This document shows, one piece after another, positions 22,507 to 33,668 of a stretch of DNA of 64,000 bases. Within the stretch, counting starts at the first letter, position 1; every line of letters starts with the position of its first letter. Source of the DNA: Ephemerocybe angulata (Eukaryota > Basidiomycota > Agaricomycetes > Agaricales > Psathyrellaceae). The notes beneath the pieces are model-generated. The model saw only the letters and a list, made by a program, of their open reading frames with translations. It had not been told where the DNA came from and did no database searches. Location: NCBI GenBank assembly GCA_013368325.1, contig JAACJK010000163.1:372001-436000 (forward strand). The letters are read 5' to 3'. Made by a program: the position numbers and the translations under genes.

Positions 22507-23940
22507 CTAGAAGAATACATGATCTTTCGCTACTATGGCCCCAAAGGCTCTGTAGTCGGATCTTTCTTTCTGAATGCTCTGGAGCCAGACATTGATTCTG
22601 GGGACGGTGATGTCGAGTGTCAAGCCCTCCAGAAGGTTTTTAGCCACCTCTGGGAACCGTTCGCATGCTGTGACCACCGCTGCACGCAGACGGTAGGCTT
22701 GTTGGAGATCCAACAAGACACCTTCTCGAACCTGTGCTTGTGCACCCTCGTTGCTTTGATCGAGTAGGCTTTTCACCGTTGCCTCATCAGACACAATAGA
22801 CGACGAAATTGTTGCCATCGAGGGTGATAAAGAGAGATCTAGGATATCCAGGTGCAGAAGGAGTGACGAATTGGCGCCGTCTGCAGATATGGGGAGGTTT
22901 TGGACGCCCGGAACAGGGAAGGGGGAAGGAGACTTGGAGCCAAAGCGAGTGTGGATAACGTTCAGGAGATAAATGGCCTTGCTAAAGATGTAGACGGCTG
23001 GTGGAGAGGGTGTTATGGATACTCAGCATCTGCTGCGCAATAGACGTGGTGCCACTTACGATCTCCATCTACGATTGTCATATCCCGAAAGGCAGGAAGG
23101 GCGCGGGCGAGCTATAATAGGATTGATAAATCAGAAATCATGTCTGGCATGAGGAGAACGCGGGTACCCTCTCTATCACGATGTCGATGTCAGCGTCGGG
23201 GTGTGCACTGGATTTTGCCTTCTCTCCTTCTTTAAGCGCCTCTACCACGAGGAACCCGAGATTGGGGTAGCCTGCGTCAAGCAAGACTGCGCCTGTCTCA
23301 TGGAGAACTCCAGTTACCAATTGGACAAAATCGAAGACCGGTCCTTCAAGCGATCCCAGAACCACCCCTGGGATGGTGTCGTGGGGCTTCTCAACATGCA
23401 TGTTGACCCCCATGAGCTCTGCAACTTTGCTAGAGGACATGGCCTTCATGCCTTCTGCTGAGAGGTGATCGCCTTCCGATGGGGTGGAAGTGATGTACAT
23501 GGAGAAAACGAGGGCTCTGATGGCATTGAAGGCGCCGTGTCCTGTTTGTTCGCGAACGGGAGCATCGTAGGATGATCCAAAACTCAGAAGCGCGAGGATC
23601 GAGAGAAGGTTCAGTTCATCGAGGGGAGAAGCAAAGTTCAAAGGCAATGCAACTCCAGGAAGGGTTGTCAGACGATCGTAGGTTGATTTGAACGCGTTTG
23701 AGAGCAGTAGGCGCTCAATGCTTTCATTTCTGATCTAAGTTTGAAATTGTATCAGATTTGTGAGACACTACGGTCGATGGACCTCGTCTCATCGGACTTA
23801 CAGATATCTGGGATGCCTGACATAGTTTCTGCGAGGACTCCCGGATGCTTGACACATAACTCCCAGACGCAGGGAGCTGTATATCGGACATGGCAGAGCA
23901 CCGTCTTTTGCTGAATGGATGATGGGGAAAGAGTTGCCAT
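22507..23940 (-). CDS. Conserved fungal protein resembling the queuosine-salvage (DUF2419) family
   Basis: Exons read from ATG 23940 (MATLSPSSIQQKTVLCHVRY) through PLNFASPLDELNLLSILALL, ALVFSMYITS, VFDFVQLVTGVLHETGAVLL and LARALPAFRDMTIVDGD to VYIFSKAIYLLNVIHTRFGS and a helical C-terminus ending at 22507. The order of segments parallels Q_salvage proteins: a helical N-terminus, an LNETG-like helix, a 'P-x-F/Y-R-D' element, and a late helix ending LLLHLDILDLS comparable to the family's 'VLRHLGVL'. Those enzymes hydrolyse queuosine 5'-phosphate to free queuine. The assignment rests on remembered pattern likeness and is tentative. At least three introns. The gene is convergent with NAD kinase and divergent from AIM41 (155 bases apart). 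Confidence 0.55.
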
Positions 23941-24095
23941 TCGAAAAGCGCGCTTCAGGCTCCGGGACGGGCGGTACCGAACGTTCCGCTGTGAGCGTGA
24001 TCTCCTCCATCTCCGGAGCGTGACGGCGTTTATTGCCAGCACCGACGCGACGCGTCAATTTCTCTTTGCGACCACCATCATAAAGTCTCCCTCTA

Positions 24096-24948
24096 ATGCT
24101 TGCAAGAATAATTCAACGTCAAGCGCGCTGCTCGGCATGGCAGATGAGCAATGCTCGCTGGAACAGCACTGTTGCAGATTCGGGTAGGTTCCAACACCTG
24201 GTGGCATGTACACTTCGCTCATCTCGTTTCCTCCAGATCTTCGAACCCGCATAATGGGAGAGATTAAAAGTGCCATGAAAGTACGTTCAACGGTCTCTTC
24301 CTATCAACCCGCTGCTGACCAGTGAAACAGAACAAAGATACATTCACTTCCATGACTCTCCGGGTTCGTCGTTCGGTCTAACTATAACGTCCCTGAGCCA
24401 TGCTGTCCTCACACTGCCCATTAACTTTAGTCGGTGCTGTCCGAAGTATATAATGCCGATAAAGCTGCTCCAGAGGGTAAAATCACTTCAGAAAAAATCG
24501 TAAGCTGTTTCATAGTATTCACCTCTCGACGGGTCTTAAATCATTCGCCGGTCAGGCTACCATCTTACGCAAAGCCTTCGAACGTCGGGTGAGTACTTTT
24601 CCGAGTCACATCCCAACTCCCAAGTACTACCTCTGATCCGACTAACCGCTTACTCCTCGACAGACCGAGGCGATTTCAAAGTTCCAAGCCGCTTCACGAG
24701 GAGATCTCGCGGAGAAAGAGCTCAAAGAAGTAGAGATCATTGCAAAGTTCCTCCCTCCCGTTCTCACCGAGGCAGAGGTTGATGGCATTCTCTCTTCCAT
24801 TTTGGCAAAATTGCCTGCCGGTACTAACCCTCCACAAAGGGCGCTTGGCATGGTCTTCAAGGAGTTCTACGCCCAAGTCGACAAGTCGAGAGTTGACGCC
24901 GAACTTCTCAAACGTCGGGCTCAAGCCCTGTTGCAGGCAAGGTCATGA
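24096..24948 (+). CDS. AIM41: Mitochondrial AIM41-type GatB/YqeY-domain protein
   Basis: The spliced product starts MLARIIQRQARCSAWQMSNA, a plausible mitochondrial presequence, followed by RTRIMGEIKSAMK and, after short introns, NKDTFTSMTLR, SVLSEVYNADKAAPE and EAISKFQAASRGDLAEKELK. The final exon contains EVEIIAKFLPPVLTEAEVDG and ends ALLQARS at 24948. This is the YqeY fold, related to the tail of GatB in the tRNA-dependent amidotransferase. The yeast homologue AIM41 is mitochondrial and of unclear function. About six exons are packed into 850 bases. Length is typical of the family. Confidence 0.87.
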
Positions 24949-25073
24949 AGTTTATATATAGCCTTCGCTATGCTACCTACTCTAGATCTCGTTTGGCAGC
25001 CTATACTCATTATCAAAGAGCCACATTTAAACCCAGAGTACTGTATAAATGGCGATGGGTCAGTTGACTACGG

Positions 25074-27787
25074 TTAGTTCCCATCAGGAGCCCTGCCGTC
25101 CACCAATCCACCGGAGCTCGCTTGCGACCTTTCTGGGCGCTTCTCTTCCTGTCTTGCCGAGGCTGACGCCAGATTTGACCCAGATGTGCCAGGATTCACA
25201 TGGTTGGCAACATTTGGTCCTGGACTGGGCAATTGGGGTAGAGCACTCCTCATCCGCATCAGATCGTCCATGGCGCCATACAGATTGTTTGAGACTCTTT
25301 CCAGGACCCTTAAGCGCTCGTCGATGGCATCCCTGGTTAGACGGTCCATACGAGCCAGGTCCTCCTCCGTGAGAGGAGTTCGCAGCTGGGCCGATGGCGG
25401 CGGTGCAAATAAGTGGTTGGCGCTGTGAGGTGCAAATGCGCTCGGAGTCAACGGAGCGAAAGATGCTCTTTGTTGGAAGGCTGGAGGGACTGAACTAAGA
25501 GGGATTGTTGGAGTGGGTTGTGGAAAATATTGCGTATGCGAAGTCGTGGGGTAGGGAGACGATTGTGGCGTTGCGTCCAAGTCATAGAGGGGAATCAAAC
25601 GAGGGTAGGGGTGGTCCCGTGGGCGGGGTTGACTCGGCGCTTCAGCAGAAGTAGCCGGGCTGGAGGTTCTGACAGTCCCGTCTGCCGGAACAGGCGTGGT
25701 CTTTGTAGGAACCAATGTTTGGCCATTCCCGCCAAAGCGCCGCAGAGCTGCAACCCTCGCAGCTTCCCGAGGAGAAAGCTCATTTGTCTCTCCGTTGTTC
25801 GAACTGGAGTCAGAATCACTTCCAGAGTCACTCTCGGCTGGGGACCGACTGCGCGTCGCTGCGGTTGAGAATGCCTGTGTTTGGGGGTTAGAAGTCGCAC
25901 TGCCAGACGTTCCTGCCCCACTGGATTGTCTAGCTGTTGCCTCGGGTTGCGGAGCTCCACCGACGCCCTGGAAACCAGGAAAAGTTGGCACTGGGACAAG
26001 AGGATGTTGGCCAGGGGTGTTGGGTGGGATTTGCTGGGGAGGGAATCCCTGGCCATGGAGCGGCTGATATTGCAAATCATATTGTATCCTAAGAGGGTTG
26101 TGAGCAGCCCCAGCCCCAGGATTCTGGCCTTGTTGGTTGGTTGCTGCCGGGTTCGGAGTGGGAGGTGCATTGTTCGCGTCTTGGCCGGGAGGCCCGAAGA
26201 AACGGTTAGCAAATCCCAAAGGATTTCCCAGTGCTTCATTCCCGCCTTGTCGGGGCGCTGCAGCATTGGGCGGTTGTGGGACCGCTCCAGGAGCCGGTGG
26301 TGGCGGATTGTTCGCACGAGGGTTTGGCGGAATGTTCGCATCCAGTACAGTGCGACGGCTGTTGAGGGTGAGCATAATTTGCAAGATGACAGGCGGGCGA
26401 CACGAACCATGTGGGGCAGCTTTGCTGTCTTTCAAGCCAAGATCTGAGGCAGTAGAAATGGAAGATGTGTCCACATGGAAGTTTCTTGGGGGACATGTTG
26501 GGACCATCCCTACTTTCACCTTGGGCTTCAGGCGCGTGATATACCATTTCTTCACGGCAGATTATGCAGGTCCTGTCGCTCATGGCCGACAATTCTTCCT
26601 CTGTGGCATTCGGGTAGCGTTGATCCATATTTCTAGTGGCCGTTTGATAACGGTGAAGCGCCCGAAGGCGGGAAATAAATGACCTCGCAGTGATGTAAAC
26701 ATCCCTGACAATATTGAGTGGAAGGCCGTAGAAGGTGATGATGATGACGAAGAACATCAAGTAGATGGTCAACTTCAAAAAGTCTAGTACTTCGTCAGCA
26801 GCTTGTCACCGAACCGTACCAGCAGGTATACGCACCGGTGGCGAGTTCGATGTAAAACACCCACATGCTCTTGTTCTCCCATGGCGGTGCGTTTTCTCCT
26901 CCCCTTTGGCCTGCTCGGCGGAGTTCGTATGCAGAAAGGCCGTACTTCGAGATTGTGTTCATGACGCTCGCGATCAAAATGCCATACTACGATAGGATGT
27001 GAATAATTCCAGTCGAAAGCAGAAACAGTATGCATACCTCGCTTGCAAAAAGAACCATTCCACCAACTCCGACGGACAGAGTGTGCTCAACGGTAAACAG
27101 GAACATGCTCATGTCGATTACCCATAGTATGGTGAACAAAGTAACCATTCGGATGTGGAAAAGCAATGGGGGGCCGGGGTACGGACGCTGGTCCATCTAC
27201 GGAGTACTATTAGCACCATCTAAAGAACCGTTATAGATTGTTAGGCGTACCCATTCGATCCTATCGCTGGCGAGCCAGTGGAATGATTTGACAAACAGTA
27301 GGAACCCGAACATGCAGGCAAATGGGGTGTCAAACTCGTCCCTGAAGATAGTGAAGGCCAAAAGAGACTCGGTGATGAAGAACCATAGTCGGTCATACAG
27401 TCTCTGAGCAGGGCATTAGCGAAGTAAATAGTATCTGCTTGTCCCGGACGTACCTCCACCTCGTTAGCCCGCAACGATCCAAAGAAGATTCTCTGAACAA
27501 GGTAGCCGCAAAGCAGGGTTATCAAGAAACCAAAGTTTGCCAAGGCCTATTTTGTATTAAAGGGGGAGCAATGTGCACATAGTGACTTGAAAGCGCACCA
27601 GAACACTTCGGCTGCTCTTCGAAAGATATATCGCGACTGAGTAGAAATTGCTGTAGTTCTTGAGCGCATTTGTGATCACCACCCCGAGCGCGAGCAGGGA
27701 GGTAAAGGTATAGATTAGAAGTCTGTGTGTGTTAGCAAATTGAGCAACATTGTGAAGTCTCTGGCGAAGAACTTCATTGCTGGGCAT
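25074..27787 (-). CDS. HRD1: ER-associated degradation E3 ubiquitin ligase HRD1 (synoviolin)
   Basis: HRD1 is the ER-membrane RING ligase and retrotranslocation channel of ERAD-L/M. Exons from ATG 27787 (MPSNEVLRQRLHNVAQFANT) encode about six membrane spans, including VLANFGFLITLLCGYLVQRI, LFTILWVIDMSMFLFTVEHT and TIYLMFFVIIITFYGLPLNI. The RING-H2 follows: CIICREEM, LPCGHIFHFYCL and RSWLERQQSCPT. The codon for the last zinc-binding Cys is split by the intron whose acceptor leads to RRTVLDANIPPNP. Everything after (about 450 residues) is Pro/Gln/Ser/Ala-rich and disordered, except for a helical segment near the C-terminus (EEDLARMDRLTRDAIDERLR) resembling the HRD1 region that contacts Der1/Usa1. 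The tail is long compared with yeast HRD1 and encoded by one large exon. Confidence 0.92.
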
Positions 27788-28287
27788 TGCAGGGGATGGT
27801 CAAGCTCCAAGCCGTTCGCCATCATGTCTGCCCACCCGGAGCGATGACACGTTTGCATTGATCAATTACATAAGCTTCCGTAATGAGGTCTCGGGAGTCC
27901 CAGGCTGTCCTTCATGGTCCCGTTCAAGTCCCGTTCACCAAAATGTCGATCCAGCGCTTCCTGAAGTTTTCCCATCAACGTGTCAATAGTTGAGTAGGCG
28001 CTCATGGCAAATTCCATATGCCCTTTTCATTTTCTCCTTACAGGGCTGCTTTTTGATGAAAAGTTACCTGAAATCTATTCCTTCCGGAGGCCGTATCGTC
28101 GCTGGGATCTTGGGCGCTTAACTTTTAGGGGGCTGTACACGTACGCTACTTAAGGGTAGCGAAAGCCGGGCCTACCTGCATACATAAGGCTGTGAAATTT
28201 GCCACTGACTTTTCGCCCCCACTCCAACTTTCTCCTCCGCCGCTCCTTCCTTTCTTCGCCAACAACCCACTCCGTCCTTTGCCATCC
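27788..28287. other. Divergent intergenic region
   Basis: About 500 bases between HRD1 (minus) and the amidohydrolase (plus). The last 80 bases before 28288 are pyrimidine-rich, a common feature of fungal core promoters. No gene is seen. Confidence 0.4.
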
Positions 28288-30977
28288 ATGCCACCTCATT
28301 CTAAAGTGACCGGGGCGTCGCTCTCGTCAGTAGCCAACGTCAATGGGCAATCCAAGCGTGGACCGACGTCAACCTCTACGGGAAGTGTCGGGACGCGCTT
28401 GAAGTCCCTCGTCGTCCTTTCAGTCTTAGCTGGCATATCTGGGATTCTCTTTCGACACAACCCAAGCTCGTATGCTGTCTGTTCTAGCAATGACCAGGCG
28501 ATATACACAGTGGACAGCACGAAGCCACAAGTCCAATGCATCCTCATCTCTGGTTCACGTATACAATCGACTGGCTTTCTGGGTCAGTCTATTCAGTGGC
28601 CTCAGAAGACCCTGGATCGTACCCAGCTGAACACACCTATTACGCCCTTAGATGATATCATCAAATCGCGCAGCCCTTACACCCAGCCTTTTACTAACTT
28701 CTTACAGGGTGTTCTACGTCAAGATCTTCCGATACATTACATACCTGAAGGCTCTATCGTGGTCCCTGGGCTGAGCGGTATGGGCAGTGTTGTGTCCTGC
28801 CTTCAGCGTAGTGTCTCATTACCGTCAGATTCCCATGCGCACATCCTGGAATACGGTGCCACCCAGCAACTCCCTCTGGAGGGGACGAAATCAGTCTCAG
28901 GTTAACAGTGAACGTTTTTAGCCCAGAAGGCCCGAGCTGACCTTGTAACAGAAACGGTTGAACGAGTCAAGAACTTCATCCTTTCGAACCCGGACATCCT
29001 CAATGATAAAACCAAGATCGTCACCGGAGGAGGTTGGGACCACACCAGTTGGCCTTCGTCTGTCTGGCCAACCGCTGTAAGACCAGTTCACGTCAGGACG
29101 AGTTACTTGCTTAATCTGTACCCGTAGGCGGACCTCGACAAAGATCCTGTGATCAAAGGTAGGCCGGTCGTGCTGCAAAGCAAGGACTGTCACGCTCTCT
29201 GGGTCTCTTCGGAAGCTATGAAAGGCAGCCTTCCCTTCCCGAAGGAGGTCGATGGCGGAGTTGTGGTGTACGATGATCAAGGAAACCCCACCGGTAAGTA
29301 CTAATTGAACGTTCATTTAAGAAACTTCCTGAATACAATATTCGATCAGGGTTATTACTCGACAACGCCCAAGAACTTCTCAAGCAACCGGAGCTCACGA
29401 ACGACGACTTGCTGAGGCGATTCCTGGTTACTGTCCGAGATGCCCATCGCCATGGATTGACCTCTATCCACGACGCTGGCCTCGACCCAATGTCCCTCGC
29501 CTTCTTCAAGACGTAAGCTTTCTCTTACTCAACAAAATTGGGCGCCCATGACCTCTCCTACAGCCAAGCAGAAAACGGGAAACTTCCGGTGATCCATATC
29601 TTGACTGGGACCTGGCTTCCTCCAATACTAATGTTCTCGAAAGATCAGAATCTATGGCATGAAATACTTCAATGAAACTGCGGAATATTTTGGGGACAAG
29701 TTGAAGCCACTTGTCTCGGCCGACAATAGGCTGAGCGTCCGGTCGGTTAAGATATTCGCAGATGGTATCATCTAGAGCCCACTTCTAATTCTTCATCAAG
29801 TTACTGACCCCGATATAGGTGCTCTGAGGACCGGCGGTGCAGCTGTTAGTCCTCAAATTAATCGCGAGCCTAAGGCGGCCAAACTGATGGGTGATTTTAC
29901 AGCTTTATGAGCCATACGACGATAATCCCTCAACCAATGGGTTCATGCGGATTGAATCATCCGTTCTCTACGATGTCATACCGAAGTTTCTACGAGATGG
30001 CTGGCAAGTCGTGAGTTGCTCATCTGAATCGTCTCCCTGTCTGGACTCACCTATTTACGCTTTAGAACGTACACGCAATTGGGGATCGAGCCAACGGTAT
30101 TATCTTAGACGTATTTGAGTCCTCACTCAAGGGAGTCAATGTTACAGCTCTGCGGCCTCGCCTTGAGCACGCCCAAATGATGACAGTGGCGGACATGAAA
30201 CGTCTGGGAAAGCTGGGAGGTAAGTAGTTCTCCTTCCTCTTTGGTCGCAACATCGGCTATCAGTTAAGCTCATGTCTGCCAGTCATTGCCAGCGTCCAGC
30301 CCACACATGCGTAAGTGATCTTATCCGTTGCGTGGTAGTAGCGGCTCATTAGAGAGGTAATAGTATTAGCGATATGTGGTATGCTCAGGAAAGGCTGGTA
30401 CGACCCTTGTTTCATGCACAGATGCACGTATTCTAATGACCTCCTTCACAGGGACCCAAGCGCATTCGCAGCCTTTACGCTTTCCGTTCAATCCTTGATA
30501 ACGGCGCCAGAATTACCTTGGGCTCTGACTTCCCTGTGGAGTCGATGAACCCTCTCTCTGGTTTCTATGCGGCCATTACTCGTCTTTCCCCGACCGGTGA
30601 ATCCCCTCACGGACCCGGAGGCTGGTGAGCAACAGATCCTCTACTAGGCTTGATGGCAATTATGTACCATAATGCGTACCCCTGCACAGGTTCCCGGAGC
30701 AACGTCTCACCCGCGAAGAGGCCTTGAGAGGTGGGCCTGGAAATCATTTATCTTGAAACAAATACCAAAATTCAATTCGATCCAATCTCTAGGAATGACC
30801 ATTGACCCGGCTTACGCCTCTTTCACCGAGGGGTTTTTGGGATCCCTGGAGGTCGGCAAGCTGGCGGACTTTGTTGTCCTCTCCAAGGACATCATGACTG
30901 TCCCTGCCTCTGAGATCCTCTCCACGAAGGTCCTGGGCACAGTTATTGAAGGACAGGTTGTCTATGGCGAACTTTAG
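28288..30977 (+). CDS. Membrane-anchored YtcJ-type amidohydrolase (amidohydrolase family 3)
   Basis: This is a metal-dependent hydrolase of the YtcJ/AepA group; substrates are generally unknown. ATG 28288 is followed by a hydrophilic ~40 residues and one transmembrane segment (LKSLVVLSVLAGISGILF), suggesting a type II membrane protein with the enzyme in the lumen or outside. Splicing restores IVVPGLSDSHAHILEYGA, with the HxH metal site. Later motifs are VTGGGWDHTSWPSS, SIHDAGLDPMSLAFFKT, WQVNVHAIGDRANG (the NxHAxGDxA motif), RLEHAQMM, ITLGSDFPVESMNPLSGFYA (GSDFP with the metal Asp) and EEALRGMTIDPAYASFTEGF. The C-terminal hydantoinase-type segment reads GSLEVGKLADFVVLSKDI. About ten introns. 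The catalytic set looks complete. Confidence 0.9.
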
Positions 30978-31478
30978 GTTTCGAACGGTGAGTTCCTCTG
31001 AAAGCTTCTATCCCGCGGTTACTTATTGATGGATTCCTTCGCTCCAGTTTCGCATGATGTCCTCTTCACAAACGTCTAGCCGCGTTGAGCGTGGCCATGG
31101 CGCTCTCTCATTTTTGGATTTATCCCTTTCTTCTTTCGGGGCGTGGGCTGTATGCCTGCGAGTGGGCTTGAGTAATCGACTGGATGCCTCAGCTCTGTCG
31201 CATGTACCTCGCGTTTCGGAGCCACCGATGTTATCGTTCTTCTTCACTGTTTTACCTGTATTACTAGTTTACCGTATGTGGCGTGCCGTTCAGGTGAATG
31301 GTGGTGCTCCCGAGCATCGCTAGAGCCAGTCCTGCCGTCATCCTTTTTACACAGATTTTGATGATATATTGGCTCTGTAACCGCAACGTCTGAGTTCCTA
31401 GCTGAATCCATTGTAAGTATGATGCGAGGCGAAGTAATAGTGTACATGGGCGGTATACATAACCCGCAGAACAGGAGC
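30978..31478. other. 3' flank of amidohydrolase, convergent with HbrB
   Basis: About 500 bases. A GTGAGT donor at 30989 and a TCCAG acceptor near 31047 could form a 3'UTR intron of the amidohydrolase. The frame 31054-31323 has a hydrophobic stretch but no domain. I do not call it. Confidence 0.35.
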
Positions 31479-33566
31479 TTAATGCTGCATTCTCCGCTCT
31501 ACGTAAGAATTCATATTTGCCATGTATGTTTCAAGATCAGCCTAGATGAAAAGTCGATTAGCGAAATGCCAGCGCGCAACGAAGCAATGGCACTGACTTG
31601 TGCTTGGTCCATGTCTGGAAGGTCTCCTTTTTCATCACCAACTGTCACCCAGGGAGTTGTCCCTCCCCCGAAACTGACTTTGGTTGAGGTACCTTCAAAC
31701 CCGGGACTTCTGTTGACAAGGAACCAACCATGTAAGTAGATATCCCTTTCGCAGGAGCATCAAAGTGACCTCAAGGAATCCAATAATTCTCGCTCTTTCT
31801 CGCGATTGGAATCCATTTCTATGAAGCTTGCCGATTGAAGCACTTCGTCGCTAGCCCCAGGTGTGGTTTCATCCTCCTCGTTAGCGAACATGCTAAAGTT
31901 CTCTTGATTGATCGCATTCCGCTTGCCAGCAATGCGTCCTCGACGATCCCGAGGCAAGCCCCCTGAAAGAAAGCTCGGTGTCCGCATTGTGGCTTTAAAA
32001 GTTGGTTGCCGGGCATCGAACTGCGGGTGGGGACTTCGGACAAGACGCAGCAGCTCCATCACTGCACCTTCCCCGGCAGTGGGCTGCGGTGCAGGAGCCG
32101 TCAAGGAGAATGCCACAGGCCGTTGTCTACCCTGAGCCGACAGGACGAGTAACCTGTAATTAAAAGTCAAACCGGGTTCACAGTTTTTGGATGCAGTGAG
32201 TGCCTTACATCTGCTGAAGGCGTGGTCGTTGATAGCTGCCTGTTTCCTGAAACACATCCTGTTGATTTGGTAAGGATAGCCGCGCATATAGCCTTTGGTA
32301 AAGAGGGTAGACAACTCGATCACGAAATGCCCGCAGAGCAATCGTTCGGACGTCGATGGATGGGCCTGACAGGTGGGCCGCAGACATAGAGGAAGGTGTG
32401 TTCTGACTATTTGAAGATTGGCCTCTTGGATGGGTTTTGGGCGCGCGAGATAGCGAAGACAGTAGCGGATCTATCTGCAAGGGCAACAAGACCTAATAGG
32501 CAGGGCGTCAGTGTACACCTAGTCAGCAAGGTGGAATCGTCCTCACAGCTTCAACATACGTAAGGATTTGGTCCCAGAAGAAACCCCACGTTTCCACCAC
32601 CCTGCTGACAAGTTTCTCATCGTCGACGTTCATCAACTTTGCATTGAGTGTCACCATACCCGAGGCAATCAGCTCTGAGGCATCGTTTTCGAGGTTCACT
32701 AGCGCACGCGACGGTGATGAAGAAACGACTGTGGAGATGTGGCGCTTAACCAACCCATTCAGGTCTTCACTGTTCGCCATGAGCGAGGTGTCAGCAACGG
32801 GCTGCTGTTCGAGACTCACATGTTGACCTTTAAACCTTCGCCGTTGAATAGGGGAAGTACGTGAACGTGAAGGGCGCTCCAAGGGTCAGTTGTGGTCGAT
32901 GGTGTGCTGACTTGAGACATCCCTGTGGGACCGGTCGGCAAGGCCAGCGACGATACGGAAGGCGCCGCCGAAGGTTGCGATGTTAGAGCAGATGGGAGGT
33001 GAGCAAGGTTGAGACGGTGCATCTCTTTCGTTACGAGCTTCGAGTCGTATGTTCGCCCGTACGAGGACTACAAGCCTGCACATAAGCGCTCAAACTGGAG
33101 ATAGGCCTGAGGATATGTGCACCTTCGACGGGGAAGTGTGTGATCTTGCAGCATTTGCGATACTTGACGAGCTAGCCATGGGTGCTGGTGAAGGTGATTG
33201 AGAGACAGGGGTTACGGAATTTGAATCTGCTTTGGAGTGGGAGTGGGGAAGGAGCAAGTGGGATGACTGGGTCTTTACATGCGTATTGCCTGTTCCAGAC
33301 AGGGACTGGGAGATCTTGTCTGCAAGGTAACCAAGACGTTTGGATGAACCAAAGACGTCCGTCGAGTGTATACTGCGATTGTCGTGGTCGGTAGCACCGG
33401 ATGTGGATGAGTTCAGGAAACGAGTGGTGGCGGCTGTTGGACGGGGTGTTGCTTCGCTCGAAGTGCGCCGATGCGATTCCACGCTCTCCACGGAGGGCGA
33501 GGAAGATCGGCTCAGCTTGTTGTCGCTGTGTGTCTGTTCATGAGAACGTCGTGCCGAGGGCCACAT
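31479..33566 (-). CDS. HbrB-like TORC2 subunit (Bit61/PRR5 family)
   Basis: HbrB/Bit61/PRR5 proteins are accessory subunits of TOR complex 2 at the plasma membrane and affect cell polarity and branching. The ATG at 33566 (MWPSARRSHEQTHSD) opens a Ser-rich disordered region. The HbrB domain follows: HVHVLPLFNGEGLKVNM, EDLNGLVKRHISTVV, WGFFWDQILTYVEAV, then LPLQIDPLLSSL and ALRAFRDRVVYPLYQRLYAR, and RPRLQQMLLVLSAQ. The frame appears to stop at 31760, but a donor at 31769 and an acceptor before 31709 continue it in phase through 31598-31709, and a GTCAGT donor leads to a last exon 31479-31541 ending YMANMNSYVERRMQH. Those exons are easily missed. The gene is head to head with QRI7 (102 bases between ATGs). 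Confidence 0.85.
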
Positions 33567-33668
33567 TCTTGCTGTCAACGTCGTCCGTCGTCGCCGGCGG
33601 CGCGATCATCCGCCGACTCTCACATATTTGTCCTTGTGGATCCGAGCCTGATCCAGTCTCTTGGTCCA

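Noticed and set aside
26137..26682. 181-codon plus-strand frame antisense to HRD1
   Set aside because: It mirrors the Pro/Ala-rich tail and RING exon of HRD1; Gly-rich composition without domain is expected of an antisense shadow.
31054..31323. 89-codon plus frame with a hydrophobic segment after the amidohydrolase
   Set aside because: Starts after the amidohydrolase stop in what looks like 3'UTR; no domain and no support for read-through.
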